Origin: Amaranthus tricolor
Lineage: Eukaryota > Streptophyta > Magnoliopsida > Caryophyllales > Amaranthaceae
Length of the DNA stretch: 64,000 nt
Assembly: GCF_026212465.1 (NCBI RefSeq)
Contig: NC_080051.1
Location: forward strand, 21,612,582-21,676,581
Reading direction: 5' to 3'
Position 1 is the first letter of the stretch. Each line of letters opens with the position of its first letter. Position numbers and translations under genes: made by a program. Under the pieces are notes generated by a model. The model worked only from the letters and a program-made list of their open reading frames with translations. It had not been told where the DNA came from and searched no databases. Positions 1 through 23,572 of this stretch are shown here, in pieces.

Positions 1-118
1 GTGGTCATGTGGACCGTGGACGTGTATTATACGCCCCATTTGTCTTCTTGTCCCTACTCCCTACTCCCTCCAATTTCTCCGAAACTTCTATTCTCAATCA
101 ATTTTCTATATTTTTAAC

Positions 119-119
<1 letters not shown>

Positions 120-164
<45 letters not shown>
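120..164. repeat. (TA)n microsatellite
   Basis: About 45 bp of uninterrupted TA dinucleotide. One of four long TA tracts in the window; the others lie in P4-ATPase intron 8 (6584-6641), behind the kinase gene (22158-22237) and in GPN1 intron 2 (31690-31792). Confidence 0.95.
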
Positions 165-167
<3 letters not shown>

Positions 168-450
168 GTTTTTGTTATAGGTTAGAGCAAATTATTAACG
201 CGTCACATACCTATATTTTAAGAGACTTTTTTTTGTTATTGGATTGGATATTGGATGATAAATGGGTGAAAAAGACAATGAAAATCAAATTAGAATTCCC
301 TTGAAAAAAGTGGTATATATATATTTTAATTGAAATAAAATTTAATTTTTTAGTAAGACATTTTTAATTTAAGCGTCATTAGCAATAAAAATTACAAATA
401 GATGGCAATAACTTATAGGCCTATACAAATATTATCTATATAATCTAAAT

Positions 451-977
451 ATATAAGCAAACTCTTGTATGAATTTAATTTATACTATTTTAATACGCAC
501 AAACCTAAAAACAAATATTTTTCTATAATTGTACGTAGTTGTTAAATAGAAAAACATGGAGTACTATTTTTGTAAATTTTAAGGTTAGTTTAAACTAAAA
601 TAATATAAGTTCATACAAAGGATGGTATATAAGAAATCATTTTGTATTATTATGTGTAATTTTATATTGTTTTTACCTAAGAAATATAAGATATATAATT
701 ATATTTTATTTTAAATATATATAGCAAACTCTTGTATGAATTTAATTTATACTATTTTAATACGCACCAACCTAAAAACAAATATTTTTCAATAATTGTA
801 CGTAGTTGTTAAATAGAAAAACATGGAGTACTATTTTTGTAAATTTTAAGGTTGGTTTAAACTAAAATAATATAACTTCATACAAAGGACGGTATATAAG
901 AAATCATTTTGTATTATTATGTGTAATTTTATATTGTTTTTACCTAGGAAATATAAGATATATAATTATATTTTATT
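451..977. repeat. Two-copy tandem duplication, period 267 bp
   Basis: A unit beginning near AGCAAACTCTTGTATG at 456 recurs at 723, giving a period of 267 bp. The copies differ at only a few positions (for example ACAAACC versus ACCAACC, and GGATGG versus GGACGG), so the duplication looks fairly recent. Neither copy contains an open frame. Confidence 0.9.
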
Positions 978-1599
978 ATTTTATCATTTATCTTTTCTAA
1001 GAAAGTTTATAAAATATTAATTGTTTTCAATTTCTTGATTTTTTTTAAAGAATTCTCAATTTGTAGACTAAATTCGCTTAAAAAGTAAAAATAAGTATAC
1101 AAAATATTTATGTACAGCCCTAAAGTCTTAGATATCATCACCCATAAATTAATTTACAACAAAGTACTCTTATCATAGGGTTTGAAATTAAATAGTAAAA
1201 TCAGTTGATTAAAAAAACCAATCAAATTAAGTACTACATATTACTTCAATAATTTAAAATTAATACTATTATTTTAAAGCTCATATGGCAACAGAGAGTC
1301 TTTGAAAATGTGTGAGGTGATCGACCGTACTGAGCCTTCTCTTTCTCCAATGTATGAAAAAGTTAATCAAAACAATACATTAAGTTTATTAATAAAATAA
1401 ATATTTTTAGTATAAATAAGATGTAAAATAAAATATTTTATATATGACCCATTTTTCAAGACGACTCTGATTTTATGAATAAAAGAAATAAGTTTATAGA
1501 AAAATAAACAGATGAAAAAGCAATTTAATTGGAACTTGAGATTTGGAAAGATAAAAGAAATAAGTATAATAAATTAGAGAGATAAAAAAGGCCCGGAAA

Positions 1600-2603
1600 T
1601 TGCTGGTAATTGGTTCGAAGGTTTCAGGCCGTAGAGAGACTAAAAAGACCTTACCTTACTTAACCCTCTTTTCTCTCTCTTCCCCTGTATTTCTATTCAT
1701 TTTCTCTCTGCATTTCCTCCTCTTTCTCTCTCTACATTTTCTCTCCTTGAAAAAAATTTTAAATAACATACATTAACAATTAAGATCCCTCAAATTAAAG
1801 GAGCTAACTTTTTGTTTAAGATCTCTTTTTTTTCTTTTTTTTTTTTTAAATTTTCGATTTGGGTTTTTTTTGACCTTTTTTCTTCTGGATTTCAAGAGTA
1901 CAAGCATTGTGATTATCGTAGGTAATTCTTTATTTCTTCCTTAATTGTCTTTTTCTAGTCTTGAATGCTGAAATGATTGTTTTAATTTTTTAAGGGGTTG
2001 TGGAAAAAGATAAAATATTGGCTTATTTTGTTTGATTTTGATGAGTTTTAGCTGGGTAATTGCGTGTTCTTTCGTAATTCTTGTAATTTTTTTGGTAATT
2101 TATGGTTATGCTGTAGTATTTGATATTTATTAATGCATGATCAGAAATTAGTAATATGGCTAATGTTCTTCATTGTTGCATCAATCACTGTTAATTTTTG
2201 TGGGTTTTTCTTTGATTCGCTTCCTTATCTTTATCTGTTAAAACTTGTCATTTGTGATTGAAAAGGGTATTGTTTCTAGGTAGTAGAGTTTTTTTTTTAT
2301 TTTTTTTTTATTTATTTTTTTCTTTTTCTTTTTCTTTTTCTTTGTTGACTTTATGAATTTTGAAGTTATATTAATTTGGAATCTGGACCATGTTTTATTC
2401 TGTCTTTTGATGTTAATTTAATATATTGGGGTGTTATAATATGTAGGAATTGGTCAGATTAACAAATAGCAAGTATCATTCTGGGTTCAGGGATTTGATG
2501 TTCTTAGAAATTGAGCTGAAAATGGAAAGGGTGAGCTTCAAAGAGAGTAAATTTCTATAATTAGGATGTCTCAGCCGAGAATTGATTGAATTGAAAAGAT
2601 TAT
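1600..2603 (+). promoter_or_regulatory. P4-ATPase promoter-proximal region and 5' leader with an inferred leader intron
   Basis: A CT-rich stretch at 1660-1750 looks like a plant transcription-start region. A good donor (GTAATT, 1922) and acceptor (ATGTAG, ending 2446) suggest a leader intron at about 1922-2446, leaving roughly 157 nt of leader before the ATG at 2604. The intron is inferred from splice motifs alone; a transcript would settle it. Confidence 0.45.
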
Positions 2604-5600
2604 ATGGCTAAGGGTAGGATTAGGGGAAAGATTCGTCGGAGCCATCTTTACACATTTGCCTGTGGCCGGCCTCATCCGACTCAGGATCCGAACTCATTAC
2701 CTGATGGACCTGGCTTTTCTCGAATCATATACTGCAACCAATCTGATGTTCATCGTAGAAAGCCTCTTAGATATAGGTCGAATAACATAACAACTACGAA
2801 GTACAACATCATTACATTTCTTCCAAAGGGACTATTTGAGCAATTTCGTCGTGCTGCCAATATGTACTTTCTATTGGCTGCTTGTTTATCTGTCACCTCA
2901 GTTTCGCCCTTTGGCGCTGTTAGTATGATTGCTCCTTTGACAATTGTGGTTGGGCTTACAATGTTTAAGGAAGCTGTGGAGGATTGGCGTAGGTTTATTC
3001 AAGATATGAAGGTTAATAGTAGAAAAGTTAGTGTTCATAAAGGCGATGGTGTTTTCAAGGATACACAGTGGCAGAAGGTTTGTGTTGGAGATGTGGTAAA
3101 AGTGAAGAAGGACGAGTTTTTCCCGGCAGATTTATTGCTGCTGTCTTCGAGTTATGAGGATGGAATTTGTTATGTTGAGACTATGAATTTGGATGGTGAA
3201 ACTAACTTGAAAATAAAGAGAGCCCCAGAAGTAACTTCACCAATGGATGATGACTCCTCATTCAAGGAGTTCAAGGGAGTTATCAAATGTGAGGACCCAA
3301 ACCCAAATCTTTACACTTTTGTCGGTAATTTGGAGTATGAGCGTGAGGTTTTTCCTATTGATCCAAATCAGATTCTTCTAAGGGACTCAAAGCTAAGAAA
3401 CACTGCTTTTGTGTATGGAGTGGTTATTTTCACGGGACATGACAGCAAAGTGATGCAAAATGCGACAGAATCCCCTTCAAAAAGAAGTGGAATAGAAAAG
3501 AAGATGGACCATATCATTTACATTCTTTTCTCTGTGCTTGTGTTGATCTCCTTGGCTAGTTCAGTAGGATTTTCTGTGAGGACCAAGTATGAAATGCCAA
3601 AATGGTGGTATTTGAGGGCCCCAGACTCTGAGGGCTTGTATAATCCTAATAAGCCAGCATTATCTGGTCTTTTCCATCTTGTCACTGCACTCATTCTATA
3701 TGGGTACTTAATCCCAATCTCGCTGTATGTTTCCATAGAGTTTGTGAAGTTTCTGCAAGCCATCTTTATTGACCAGGACATACACATGTATGATGAAGAG
3801 TCGGGTACGCCAGCACGGGCGAGGACATCAAATTTAAATGAGGAATTAGGCCAAGTTGACACTATCCTGTCTGACAAAACTGGTACTTTAACATGTAATC
3901 AAATGGACTTCCTCAAGTGTTCTATTGCGGGTGTTGCGTATGGGACACGTTCTAGTGAAGTTGAACTTGCTGCTGCTAGGCAGATGGCTCAGGACCTGGA
4001 AAATCAAACTGTGGAAAATACTAGATTTAAAAGGCCAGAAATAGAGTTGGAGACTGTAATAACTTCCAGAGATGAAAGAGACCATAAACCTGCAATCAAG
4101 GGCTTCAGCTTTGAGGATGATCGGCTTCTTGGTGGCAAGTGGATGAATGAGCCTAATCGGGAGACCTTGTTGTTGTATTTCCGTATCCTCGCCGTCTGTC
4201 ATACTGCTATCCCTGAGTTGAATGAAGAGACTGGTACTTACACCTATGAAGCAGAATCCCCAGATGAAGCTGCCTTTCTTGCAGCTGCTAGGGAATTTGG
4301 TTTCGAGTTTGTCAAAAGAACTCAATCAGCTGTTGTTGTTCGAGAGAGGTATCCTAACTACGAGAAACCTGTTGAAAGGTCAGCCTGGGTCAACAAACTC
4401 TTACTAAAGCTTTTACTAAAACACTTCTTGTCTGGTTTTGGTTCCTTGAAATCTGAATGCTTTTGAATTGTTTATTTTCCATTTGAACCTTTCAGGGAGT
4501 ATAAAATTCTCACTTCATTGGATTTCACAAGCAAGAGAAAGCGTATGTCTGTAATTGTGCGCGATGAAGAGGGCCAGATTCTTCTCTTTTGTAAAGGAGC
4601 AGACAGGTCTGTGTCTTTGGCTTCTTCACCATTGATTCTTGGCTTTCCAAACATCCGTTCGCTGTCATTTGGGACATGCATGCACACGCCACACATAGTA
4701 TTTTGACGAAAGATATCAAATTAGCTTCATATTTGTAGTTTTTCTCTGCTTGTTTTTCTATTCCATTATAAAATCACTAGCAAGTCCTTTCTCTAACTTT
4801 TCATGAATACGTGGCTCTGCAGTATAATTTTTGATCGCCTCTCAAAGAATGGAAAAATGTATCTGGAAGACACTACCAGGCATCTCAATGAATATGGAGA
4901 TAATGGGTTGCGTACATTAGCCCTTGCTTATAAGAAGCTTGAAGAGTCTGAATTTTCTGTTTGGAATGATGAGTTTATGAAAGCGAAAAGCGCCATTGGA
5001 GGTGATAGGGATGCCAATCTGGAACGGGTTTCAGACATGATGGAGAGAGATTTAATTCTTGTAGGCGCCACTGCTGTCGAAGATAAGCTGCAGAAAGGAG
5101 TATGTCACTTTGTTTTCTCACAAGTATGAATTACTACAATCTGCTTGTATTTACATTTCTTACTTCTGTAGGTGCCTGAATGTATTGATAAACTTGCACA
5201 AGCTGGTCTCAAGCTCTGGGTTCTCACTGGTGATAAAATGGAAACTGCCATTAATATTGGGTTAGTATTCTCCTCCTTCCTTTTTTTGAAGAGGAAATGA
5301 AAATTCACTTGTTTCTTCATTCAGTTAGGGCTGTGGATTTTCAGGTAGTTTTCTCTTTGACCTTTGTGACAGCGAGCAGATATATGCATGCTAAAACCAT
5401 TTCCTTCTATCAGTTTTTCATGCAGTCTTCTACGTCAGGGCATGAAGCAGATATGTATATCAACTGCGAATGTTGAAGGAACTGCCAATGATTCTAAAGA
5501 GGTACGTATCATTTTTAGAAGTACAACAATGCCAAAGCCTTTAAACCCAACAATATGTGGTGTTTTTTTAGAATATTCTAAGAACTTTACTTCGGAAATG

Positions 5601-6581
5601 TAAAGTGTATTCATGCTAGAAAGTTTTGTTGGTGACTACCCAGGCAATCAAAGAGAATGTTTCATTACAAATCACCAACGCCACTCAGATGATTAAACTT
5701 GAAAAGGACCCACATGCTGCGTTTGCATTGATCATTGATGGGAAAAGCTTAACATATGCTCTAGAAGATGATATGAAGTACTACTTCTTGAGTCTAGCTG
5801 TTGAGTGTGCATCTGTTATTTGCTGTCGTGTCTCTCCCAAGCAAAAGGCATTGGTATGCATTGTCATTTATTTGTCTTTAACTCGCATGCAATTCTGTTT
5901 AAATATCCTTCCCCCCTTTTCCTGTTAAAAAGGGAATAAGAAAACAATCTTATGTTTATTTTTTCTGTATGTAGGTAACGAGGTTGGTCAAAGAAAGGAC
6001 TCGGAAAACCACTTTGGCCATTGGTGATGGTGCCAATGATGTTGGAATGATTCAAGAAGCTGATATAGGTGTGGGAATTAGTGGGGCCGAAGGTATGCAG
6101 GTAGGTGGTGTCGATGACTTTTATGTGTACTCTCGAGTAAAATGTTTTTTTTCTTGTTCGAATATCCCATGATTTTGATCTCGAGCAGTGTAAATATCAT
6201 CTTGTGGGTTACCCTAATATGGTTAAATCATGTATCTGAAAGGCTTATTCTTGTTAACTTGTTTTAGTTTACTATGGCTCTGCTACAGTGGAGCATGTTA
6301 TCTTGCTACTAGTTACCGAAGTAATCTTTTGGTAGTTTGTTTCTTGAGGTTTATTTATCTACGTATATCCTTACCATCAAAGAGTATGTATCAGACTTAT
6401 CATAGCTTTAACTTTGTGCAGGCTGTGATGGCGAGTGATTTTTCCATTGCCCAGTTTCGGTTTCTGGAAAGAATTTTGCTTGTACATGGACACTGGTGTT
6501 ACAAAAGAATAGCTCAGATGGTAAGGAGTTTAAATTCAAAAACCTCGTGTATGCTTGAATACATGCGGACAATAACGACTT

Positions 6582-6630
<49 letters not shown>

Positions 6631-8036
6631 TATATATATATTAAATATAATCAATGATTGCTTCATTTTGCCGTTCATTACAGATTTGCTACTTTTTCTA
6701 CAAGAATATAGCTTTTGGTCTCACACTGTTTTACTTTGAGGCCTTTGCTGGCTTTTCTGGGCAAACGATCTACGATGATTGGTATTCCCTCTCCTTCAAT
6801 GTAATCCTCACCTCGTTGCCTGTCATTTCACTTGGAGTTTTTGAACAAGATGTTTCTTCAGACGTCTGCTTGGAGGCAAGTTTGAATCCATTTGCAAATT
6901 CACTGCATTTTTGTTTGAGAAAACTAACATGAATAATTCCAATTTTTACCCATTTTCTTAATGTTTACACTTCATTACCCTGCGGTTTGATTATTCAAGA
7001 TCCAGGGTGGTTGGGAGGCCTTCTCACAATATAGTCTGCAACCCCTCTTGTATGAGACCGTCTCACCGTGAGACGAGTGCATAGAAAAGGACCATTATGC
7101 TAAAATTTCTTTTATTGTGCTATTTAATCCAAGTATGGGGCACGTCTTACGGGGAAACCGTCTCCTGAAATGAACTTTTCCTATGTTTGCCAAATCTTTT
7201 TGGCTATAGTGTATACAATTTGGACATGGTGAGAAGGTACCCCCAACACATAATCATTCCAAATAAGTGAAAGAGGGGATTTATGTAAAATGGGTGAAAA
7301 TTGGGATTATATGCAAGTATAATGGACTTTCTACTTCTATATTCAAAAGTTGTGGCATAACGTTTGTTATTTTCAGTTTCCAGCACTGTATCAGCAAGGC
7401 CCAAGAAACCTATTTTTTGACTGGTATAGGATATTTGGGTGGATGGCAAATGGCGTCTACACATCTATCGTAATATTCTTCTTCAACATCATCATCTTCT
7501 ACAATCAAGCATTCCGTTCTGGAGGCCAAATTGCTGACATGTCAGCTGTTGGGACCATCATGTTCACCGGAATCATATGGGCCGTCAATTGTCAGATCGC
7601 CCTCACGATGAGCCACTTCACATGGATTCAACACTTGCTCATATGGGGTAGCATAGGAATGTGGTATATTTTCCTCTTGATCTATGGTGCAATGCCTTCA
7701 ACCGTCTCCGGGAATGCCCATATGCTGCTGGTAGAGGCCCTTGCACCTGCACCCATATACTGGACGACAACTCTCTTGGTTACGGTAGCTTGTGTTCTCC
7801 CGTATTTCGCCCACATCGTGTTCCAACGAACATTCAATCCGTTGGATCACCATATAATCCAAGAGATCAAGTACTACAAGAAGGATGTCGAGGATCAAAC
7901 AATGTGGGTCAGAGAACAATCGAAGGCAAGGCAAACGACTAAGATTGGTTTCACTGCACGCGTAGAAGCCAAAATCCGACAATTGAAAACCAGGCTGAAC
8001 AAGAAGCACTCTGGAACAACCACCCCTGTATCATAA
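2604..8036 (+). CDS. ALA: P4-type ATPase, phospholipid flippase (ALA4-7 clade)
   Basis: Moves phospholipids from the outer to the cytosolic leaflet of secretory-pathway membranes, working with an ALIS/Cdc50 subunit (family knowledge). Exons: 2604-4378, 4496-4606, 4823-5099, 5172-5260, 5414-5501, 5644-5853, 5975-6100, 6422-6520, 6684-6875, 7377-8036. They join in frame to 1208 aa, the usual ALA length. Visible motifs: actuator DGET at 197-200; phosphorylation site DKTGTLT with catalytic Asp424; TGDK at 740-743; hinge GDGAND at 867-872. Membrane segments flank these, two near the N-terminus and a cluster in the C-terminal third. The N-terminal [10 protein letters not shown] and the C-terminal [12 protein letters not shown] match my memory of ALA4-7 rather than ALA1-3 or ALA8-12. 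Intron 9 appears to be GC-AG: GAG|GCAAGT at 6875/6876 to CAG|TTT at 7376/7377 gives the conserved [13 protein letters not shown] alternative (donor 6880, acceptor ending 7382) keeps frame but loses that sequence. Start is the first ATG of the conserved N-terminus. Confidence 0.95.
6584..6641. repeat. (TA)n microsatellite in P4-ATPase intron 8
   Basis: TA dinucleotide run to about 6627, a short TTAAA interruption, then a further TA run. It lies only about 40 bp before the exon 9 acceptor, so length changes could alter the spacing to the branch point. Confidence 0.9.
7020..7165. repeat. GTCTC-palindrome dispersed repeat in P4-ATPase intron 9
   Basis: Contains TATGAGACCGTCTCACCGTG then AGACG, a double palindrome, and ends near ACCGTCTCCTGAAATGAAC. 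Related motifs recur at 33896, 34497, 49333, 62951 and 63037. Non-coding; probably a MITE or retroelement fragment. Confidence 0.6.
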
Positions 8037-10020
8037 TTAACCATTTTCACCATATTTTCTTTCACTATACATTCCCCATTTTGGTAGATCTAAGGGCTTT
8101 GGTTTTTTTTTTTTTTGGTTTTCTTTTTCATAATTTTTTGATTCATACATTAGGAATTTTCTTGGTATGTGTGTGTCCCATATGTATTCATTAAACATGA
8201 GCTTTTGAAAGCTTTTGTATGTAGAATATTTATACAAGTAAATCAATAGTACAGTTTGTGAATTACTTAACTACACATCTTTCTTTCTCTCAATTTTAAA
8301 AGAATTTTGATGATTTTCTCCGGAAATAATTTTAGAATAATTACTAAGTTTAGGAAGGAAATATAAATGATCAAAATATATGATCCCATTAACCCGTAAT
8401 AATCCGTATATAATATAAGATAGTCAAGATTTAATATATTTACTTATACTCAAGAATCGAAATTAATTTGATTAGAGATATTATACTCAAAATCCATCCA
8501 AATACTTGTAGATGGCAGTGGACCCATGATAAAGCATTAGAGGCACAACTGCACAAGCTACATAAGAGGAGGTTTTAGTAAATAATGCTTATCGAAAGTT
8601 AACAAATCACTCTTATGCGGTAAGATTTGATAGGGTGAGAATTTTGTAATTTTAATTTATTTTTTTAATTTTATTTATTTTATTATTATTATTATTTTTA
8701 TTCTTTTTAGTGATTTTCAAATCACAGTTATTAATTAAAAATTACTGTGCTACGTAATGTCCATATACAAGTAAAAGTAAATCTAATATCCAAACAAACA
8801 AGCTAGTACAATTATTATTGATTTATTATGAGTAGTTTTTTAAGATATGTGCTGTCACTGTGTCCCAGAAATAAGATACTACACTATTTAAGTGTGATGT
8901 GTCAACTTGTTAGGTTTGAAACTTTGAATAATTTCATCCTTAGTTTCAGTGAATACTAATAGTGTGAATTGATGTGTGTATGTGCACTTACTAATTTTTG
9001 ATAGGACCTTAATTCGTAAGGGGTCAATAATTGATTCGTTCTTGTTGTGTTGTGTGCGGTGAATCATGCTAAAAGCATAAGTATACGCTCGATAATATAT
9101 GTTATGCAATTCAAATGGGTGTATGATCTTGAATATTACTTAAGGATAAGTTATCTTATCTCATCATGTGAGTATGCATACTTTTTGGCTATGACAACTC
9201 AAATAGGACATACAGCGTTATAGGAAGGAGGTCTTCTTGGGGTTAGCTCCCCTATGTGTATTCCTCCAAAATTATATAATACTTTGGCGATTCAAACTGG
9301 AAGAACAACGTCATAAGTTGGGATTTGAAAGTGGAGCTATTGTGATTAAATAAGAATTTGAACTAGAGCCTCTTGTATGCAAGGATGACCTTATTCATTT
9401 GCTTAACCTTTTTCTTGTTTATGTATTATGTCTCTGACGTATACTTTTTGTTGTGTTTTTTTCTTATCAACCTGCGATAATGTTATCATATTGACGATTA
9501 ATAATTTGATTTTAAATTGAAAAATGACAAATAAGAAGGACCAAGTAGGACACCTTGGCATTTTAATCAACTTTGTCGTGGACTTTATTTTAATTTGTGC
9601 ATTTGGATTATCTAAGTTTGAAGATATTTTTTGAGGTTCGGTTGATTCTCAAGTTGTACATTTAATTTCTGCTGTTAGGTTTGTGTATTTTGTTTAGTTA
9701 TTTTTTATCATTAGAATGTAAAACGATCCGCTAATAACTTTTAGTGGGCGATATACCATTTAAAATTCATATTTACATATAAATATCTGGATCGACTTAA
9801 TTCGAATCGTTACAACTGATATCAGAGTCAACGTTCGTTAATTTAATAAAGAAGTTATTTTAACCATAGTACAAGTGTAAAAAGATAACATCAAAATTAT
9901 AATTCGCAAAAATCTGTCATATGTATTTTACAAATTATCTTTTCTCAATTATGAAATGAAAAAAAATGAAGAAAACAAAAAAGAAAAAAAAAAAGAAAAA
10001 GGAGCTGTTGATGAACGCAA
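8037..10020. other. Intergenic region between P4-ATPase and kinase genes
   Basis: Begins with the P4-ATPase 3' UTR, containing a T-rich run at about 8105-8116. No gene is seen. The rest is AT-rich, with a TTA-repeat patch near 8670-8700. At 9818-9828 the sequence TGATATCAGAG directly after TTACAAC resembles the end of an LTR followed by a primer-binding site (consensus TGGTATCAGAG), so a decayed LTR element may end here; no coding domain supports it. Confidence 0.5.
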
Positions 10021-10467
10021 CAGCAGCAAGGCTTCGTTGGATAAAATCAATTTCATCACTCTCTCTCTCTTCCTCCACTTTCTGTCTCCTCCTTCCTCTT
10101 CTTTTCGCAACCCTTTTTTTTTCATCCAATTTTTTTTTATTGATAATCCATCCCAAAATATATCCCATATTTTTTAAAATCAAATTTAGTTGATTAATTA
10201 ATTTTTTTTTGGAAATTATAGGTTCTAGGGAGAGAGAATTTTAAGTACAAAAATTCAAGCTTAATTATTTTTTCATTATTATTATATTATTCTGAGTAAT
10301 TAATTCATTTTATTTTTCAATGGGCGTTACCTATAAATTCTCTCTTTATTGTTGTTTCCCTTATTTATCTTGACAACATATATAAAACCCAATTAGGGTT
10401 TATTTTTGTTGATTGGTATTTTAAATCAAAAGAATCAAAAGTTTCCTGATAAATTGATTCCTTTTAC
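10020..10467 (+). promoter_or_regulatory. Kinase gene promoter-proximal region and 5' leader
   Basis: A strongly CT-rich stretch at about 10055-10110, typical of plant core promoters and leaders, precedes the kinase ATG. A reverse telo-box (TTAGGGTTT) lies at 10393-10401. Transcription start and any leader intron cannot be placed from sequence alone. Confidence 0.4.
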
Positions 10468-21285
<10,818 letters not shown>

Positions 21286-22152
21286 TTTGTTATCAGCACA
21301 GCTTTTAGACCTTACTTTTCCCCCATGTAAATTTCAATACTACAATTTGGTTATTTTTATGGACCCTTGAGTGCTTTTTGTCTAATTTTTTTTATATCAT
21401 TTTTTAGGCTCTTGTTCTCCCCCGCCCCGTCTTTTAAAAATTTAACTAGAACAGGTGAAAGCCCGAAATCGAAGGCGTGAAAAGTTGGAAGAGATAAGCA
21501 CTCTGAGTAGTCTGTAAAGAAGTTTTAAAGAGTCCCCATTAATGGAGTCAGAATTGATATTATTTAGATTCTTTGTTTGAACTTGTCCATGCTAGGATTT
21601 TCTAGGGTTCACAAATAGTTTTATTAATTATATCGTCATTTATAAGTTTATAGATATAAGGAGTTAAAGTCATATGGTGTAGAGTTCTAAAAGCTAAAGA
21701 TCCAGATCCACCATTATTTGCACCTATGGCTCGTTTGTGTTTTAAGGGGCCTATTTTTATACCCTCATTTGTACCTTTCATCACGCTCTAGAAATGAGGT
21801 AGTCTAAGTAAGTGTAATTGCGACGTTTGGTTTATCGTTATGATGGGTTAAAATGACATTAAATTTCTTTTATTTTATTTGTTAATTTATGTGTTTTAAT
21901 TTTTATTATTTAAAAATACGAGGACCAATGAGATAATGTCACATAGACATCTTAACCTCTCAAATTGGTCAAACCCTTGAACCTATCGGTTAATTCACAT
22001 TTTCTATTAAGTGGTAGTCATTTACAAAGAAATATATTACATTAGGTAGTTTTTTACAAAAAAAAATACATAAGATAGGTTTTTGCAAATAGACCTATAG
22101 ATAAGATAGTTTCTTATAATTTTTCCTTTAATAAATTAAAATGTACTAAATG

Positions 22153-22238
<86 letters not shown>

Positions 22239-23260
22239 CATTGACTTTAACTTTTTGAAACACCACTTAATATAATTATAATGTACTCAAGATTCTCCGG
22301 CCATTGTTTAGTTATGTATAGTTTATTGTGATTAATGACTTGGTTCACCCAAGTTGTGCATAGTCGAGCATTTGGACTCCACCATTTAGAGTCAAAGATG
22401 AAGATTTTGTCGGAAGGATTAGTTTTTAGCGAAAATTAACTAAACATTACAATTCATCAAGTTTAGAATTTTGAACGTACGGCCCGGCCTACTGCAGTCT
22501 ACAGCACCCGCACATATTCACATGTTCTGATTTAGCGTGTTTCTCCGTTATTTTACTCGTCTAAATCATCGCCTTGGTAAGCCTAAAGTTTAGTACGCCG
22601 AAGTCTCTCTTGAGCTTCCCTACCACTTGAACTCGTGTCCCGTTGCTTTCTTTACACATTATTTAACTTCAACATTGTAATACCTTCTCGTTTGTAAGCT
22701 TAGCATTTTACTCTTATCGTTAAACCTTGTCCTAACTATGGATGTTGCCGCCATCTAGAATAAAAATTCACGTCTTTTTTTACCTTTTTGACAAAAAAAA
22801 GTTTGTTACCCGTTAATGATGAATTAACGCATATCAACAATTCAACATAAACAAATATTTCCCCAATTATCATCCCCAAACCATCAAACTAACCCTATTT
22901 AATCATCAAGCAACTGTGAAGCTGAATTGATTTATTTTTATTTTCAGGGAAAATTAGATCCTGTTGTTAGCAGGCAGCAGCAGCAATACCATTATTAAAA
23001 CAGCTCGTTTTCTATCATACTGTCGCAACAAAAGATGAGCCCACATAACTAGCTCGTTTCTCCGATTGATCCCTTTAATATCGTAAATAATCACTTTAAC
23101 ACACTTTAACACACTATAAATGTACATAGATTAGCCCAATAAAATAATCTCATACCATCTTATTCAAGAATTTTTATTATTAAAAACTAAAAATTCATCA
23201 TCCCAAATCACAAACATACATAAGACAGAATAAGGAAATTAAGATTAAAAATAATAATAA
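21286..23260. other. Intergenic region behind the kinase gene
   Basis: Starts with the kinase 3' UTR. It holds a copy of a dispersed repeat at about 21790-22140 that is shared with 41160-41775, and an 80-bp (AT)n tract at 22158-22237. Between 22440 and 22790 the base composition is slightly richer in GC, but I see no open frame or recognisable domain. The end abuts the 3' side of the minus-strand DUF3511 gene. Confidence 0.55.
22158..22237. repeat. (AT)n microsatellite
   Basis: About 80 bp of uninterrupted AT dinucleotide next to a dispersed repeat. Likely length-polymorphic. Confidence 0.95.
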
Positions 23261-23572
23261 TTAGTTACCATTAACAAGATGAGAACAAGTATTCTTAATC
23301 CATCTAAAGCTGTTTCTAAAAGAAGCTTTTAGTTTTCCTTGAACACCATAAACCTTATAAGAAGCAACCCTTTTCTTTCTTTGAAGCTCTGCATCACTCA
23401 AATTCATCATCCATCCTTTTCCTTTAATTGAAGATTGTTTGATATAATTATGATAAGAAGCATAATTACAAGTAGTGTAAGACCTTCTTAGATGTTTCTC
23501 ATTAGGATTATGATTAGGATTCTCCATCTTCATTCTTCTTTCTCTGCATGACATTGATCTATAATTCTCCAT
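23261..23572 (-). CDS. DUF3511 domain protein
   Basis: Intronless 103-aa protein. Residues about 56-101 (LSDAELQRKKRVASYKVYG, then a basic helix with SFRNSFRWIK) match the plant DUF3511 family, small conserved proteins of unknown function that are basic in the C-terminal half. The N-terminal third (residues 1-40) is variable and rich in Arg, Asn and Met. No signal peptide or membrane segment. The ATG at 23572 is the first in frame; another Met at residue 7 could also serve. Length is in the family's usual range of roughly 90-120 aa. The flanking intergenic stretches are long and repeat-filled, giving no functional context. Confidence 0.85.
   Translation of the reverse strand: MENYRSMSCRERRMKMENPNHNPNEKHLRRSYTTCNYASYHNYIKQSSIKGKGWMMNLSDAELQRKKRVASYKVYGVQGKLKASFRNSFRWIKNTCSHLVNGN

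Larger units (their letters stand above)
1..1600. other. Upstream AT-rich non-coding region
   Basis: No reading frame worth reporting. It holds a (TA)n tract at 120-164 and a two-copy tandem duplication at 451-977 (separate entry). The rest is low-complexity AT-rich sequence with A and T runs. It lies upstream of the P4-ATPase gene and probably includes its distal promoter. Confidence 0.6.

Noticed and set aside
6230..6739. 169-codon frame across P4-ATPase introns 7-8
   Set aside because: Out-of-frame read through exon 8 and a TA tract; the conserved protein uses another frame.
9966..10193. Lys-rich and Ser/Phe-rich frames before the kinase gene
   Set aside because: Translations of A-runs and the CT-rich leader; no conservation cue.
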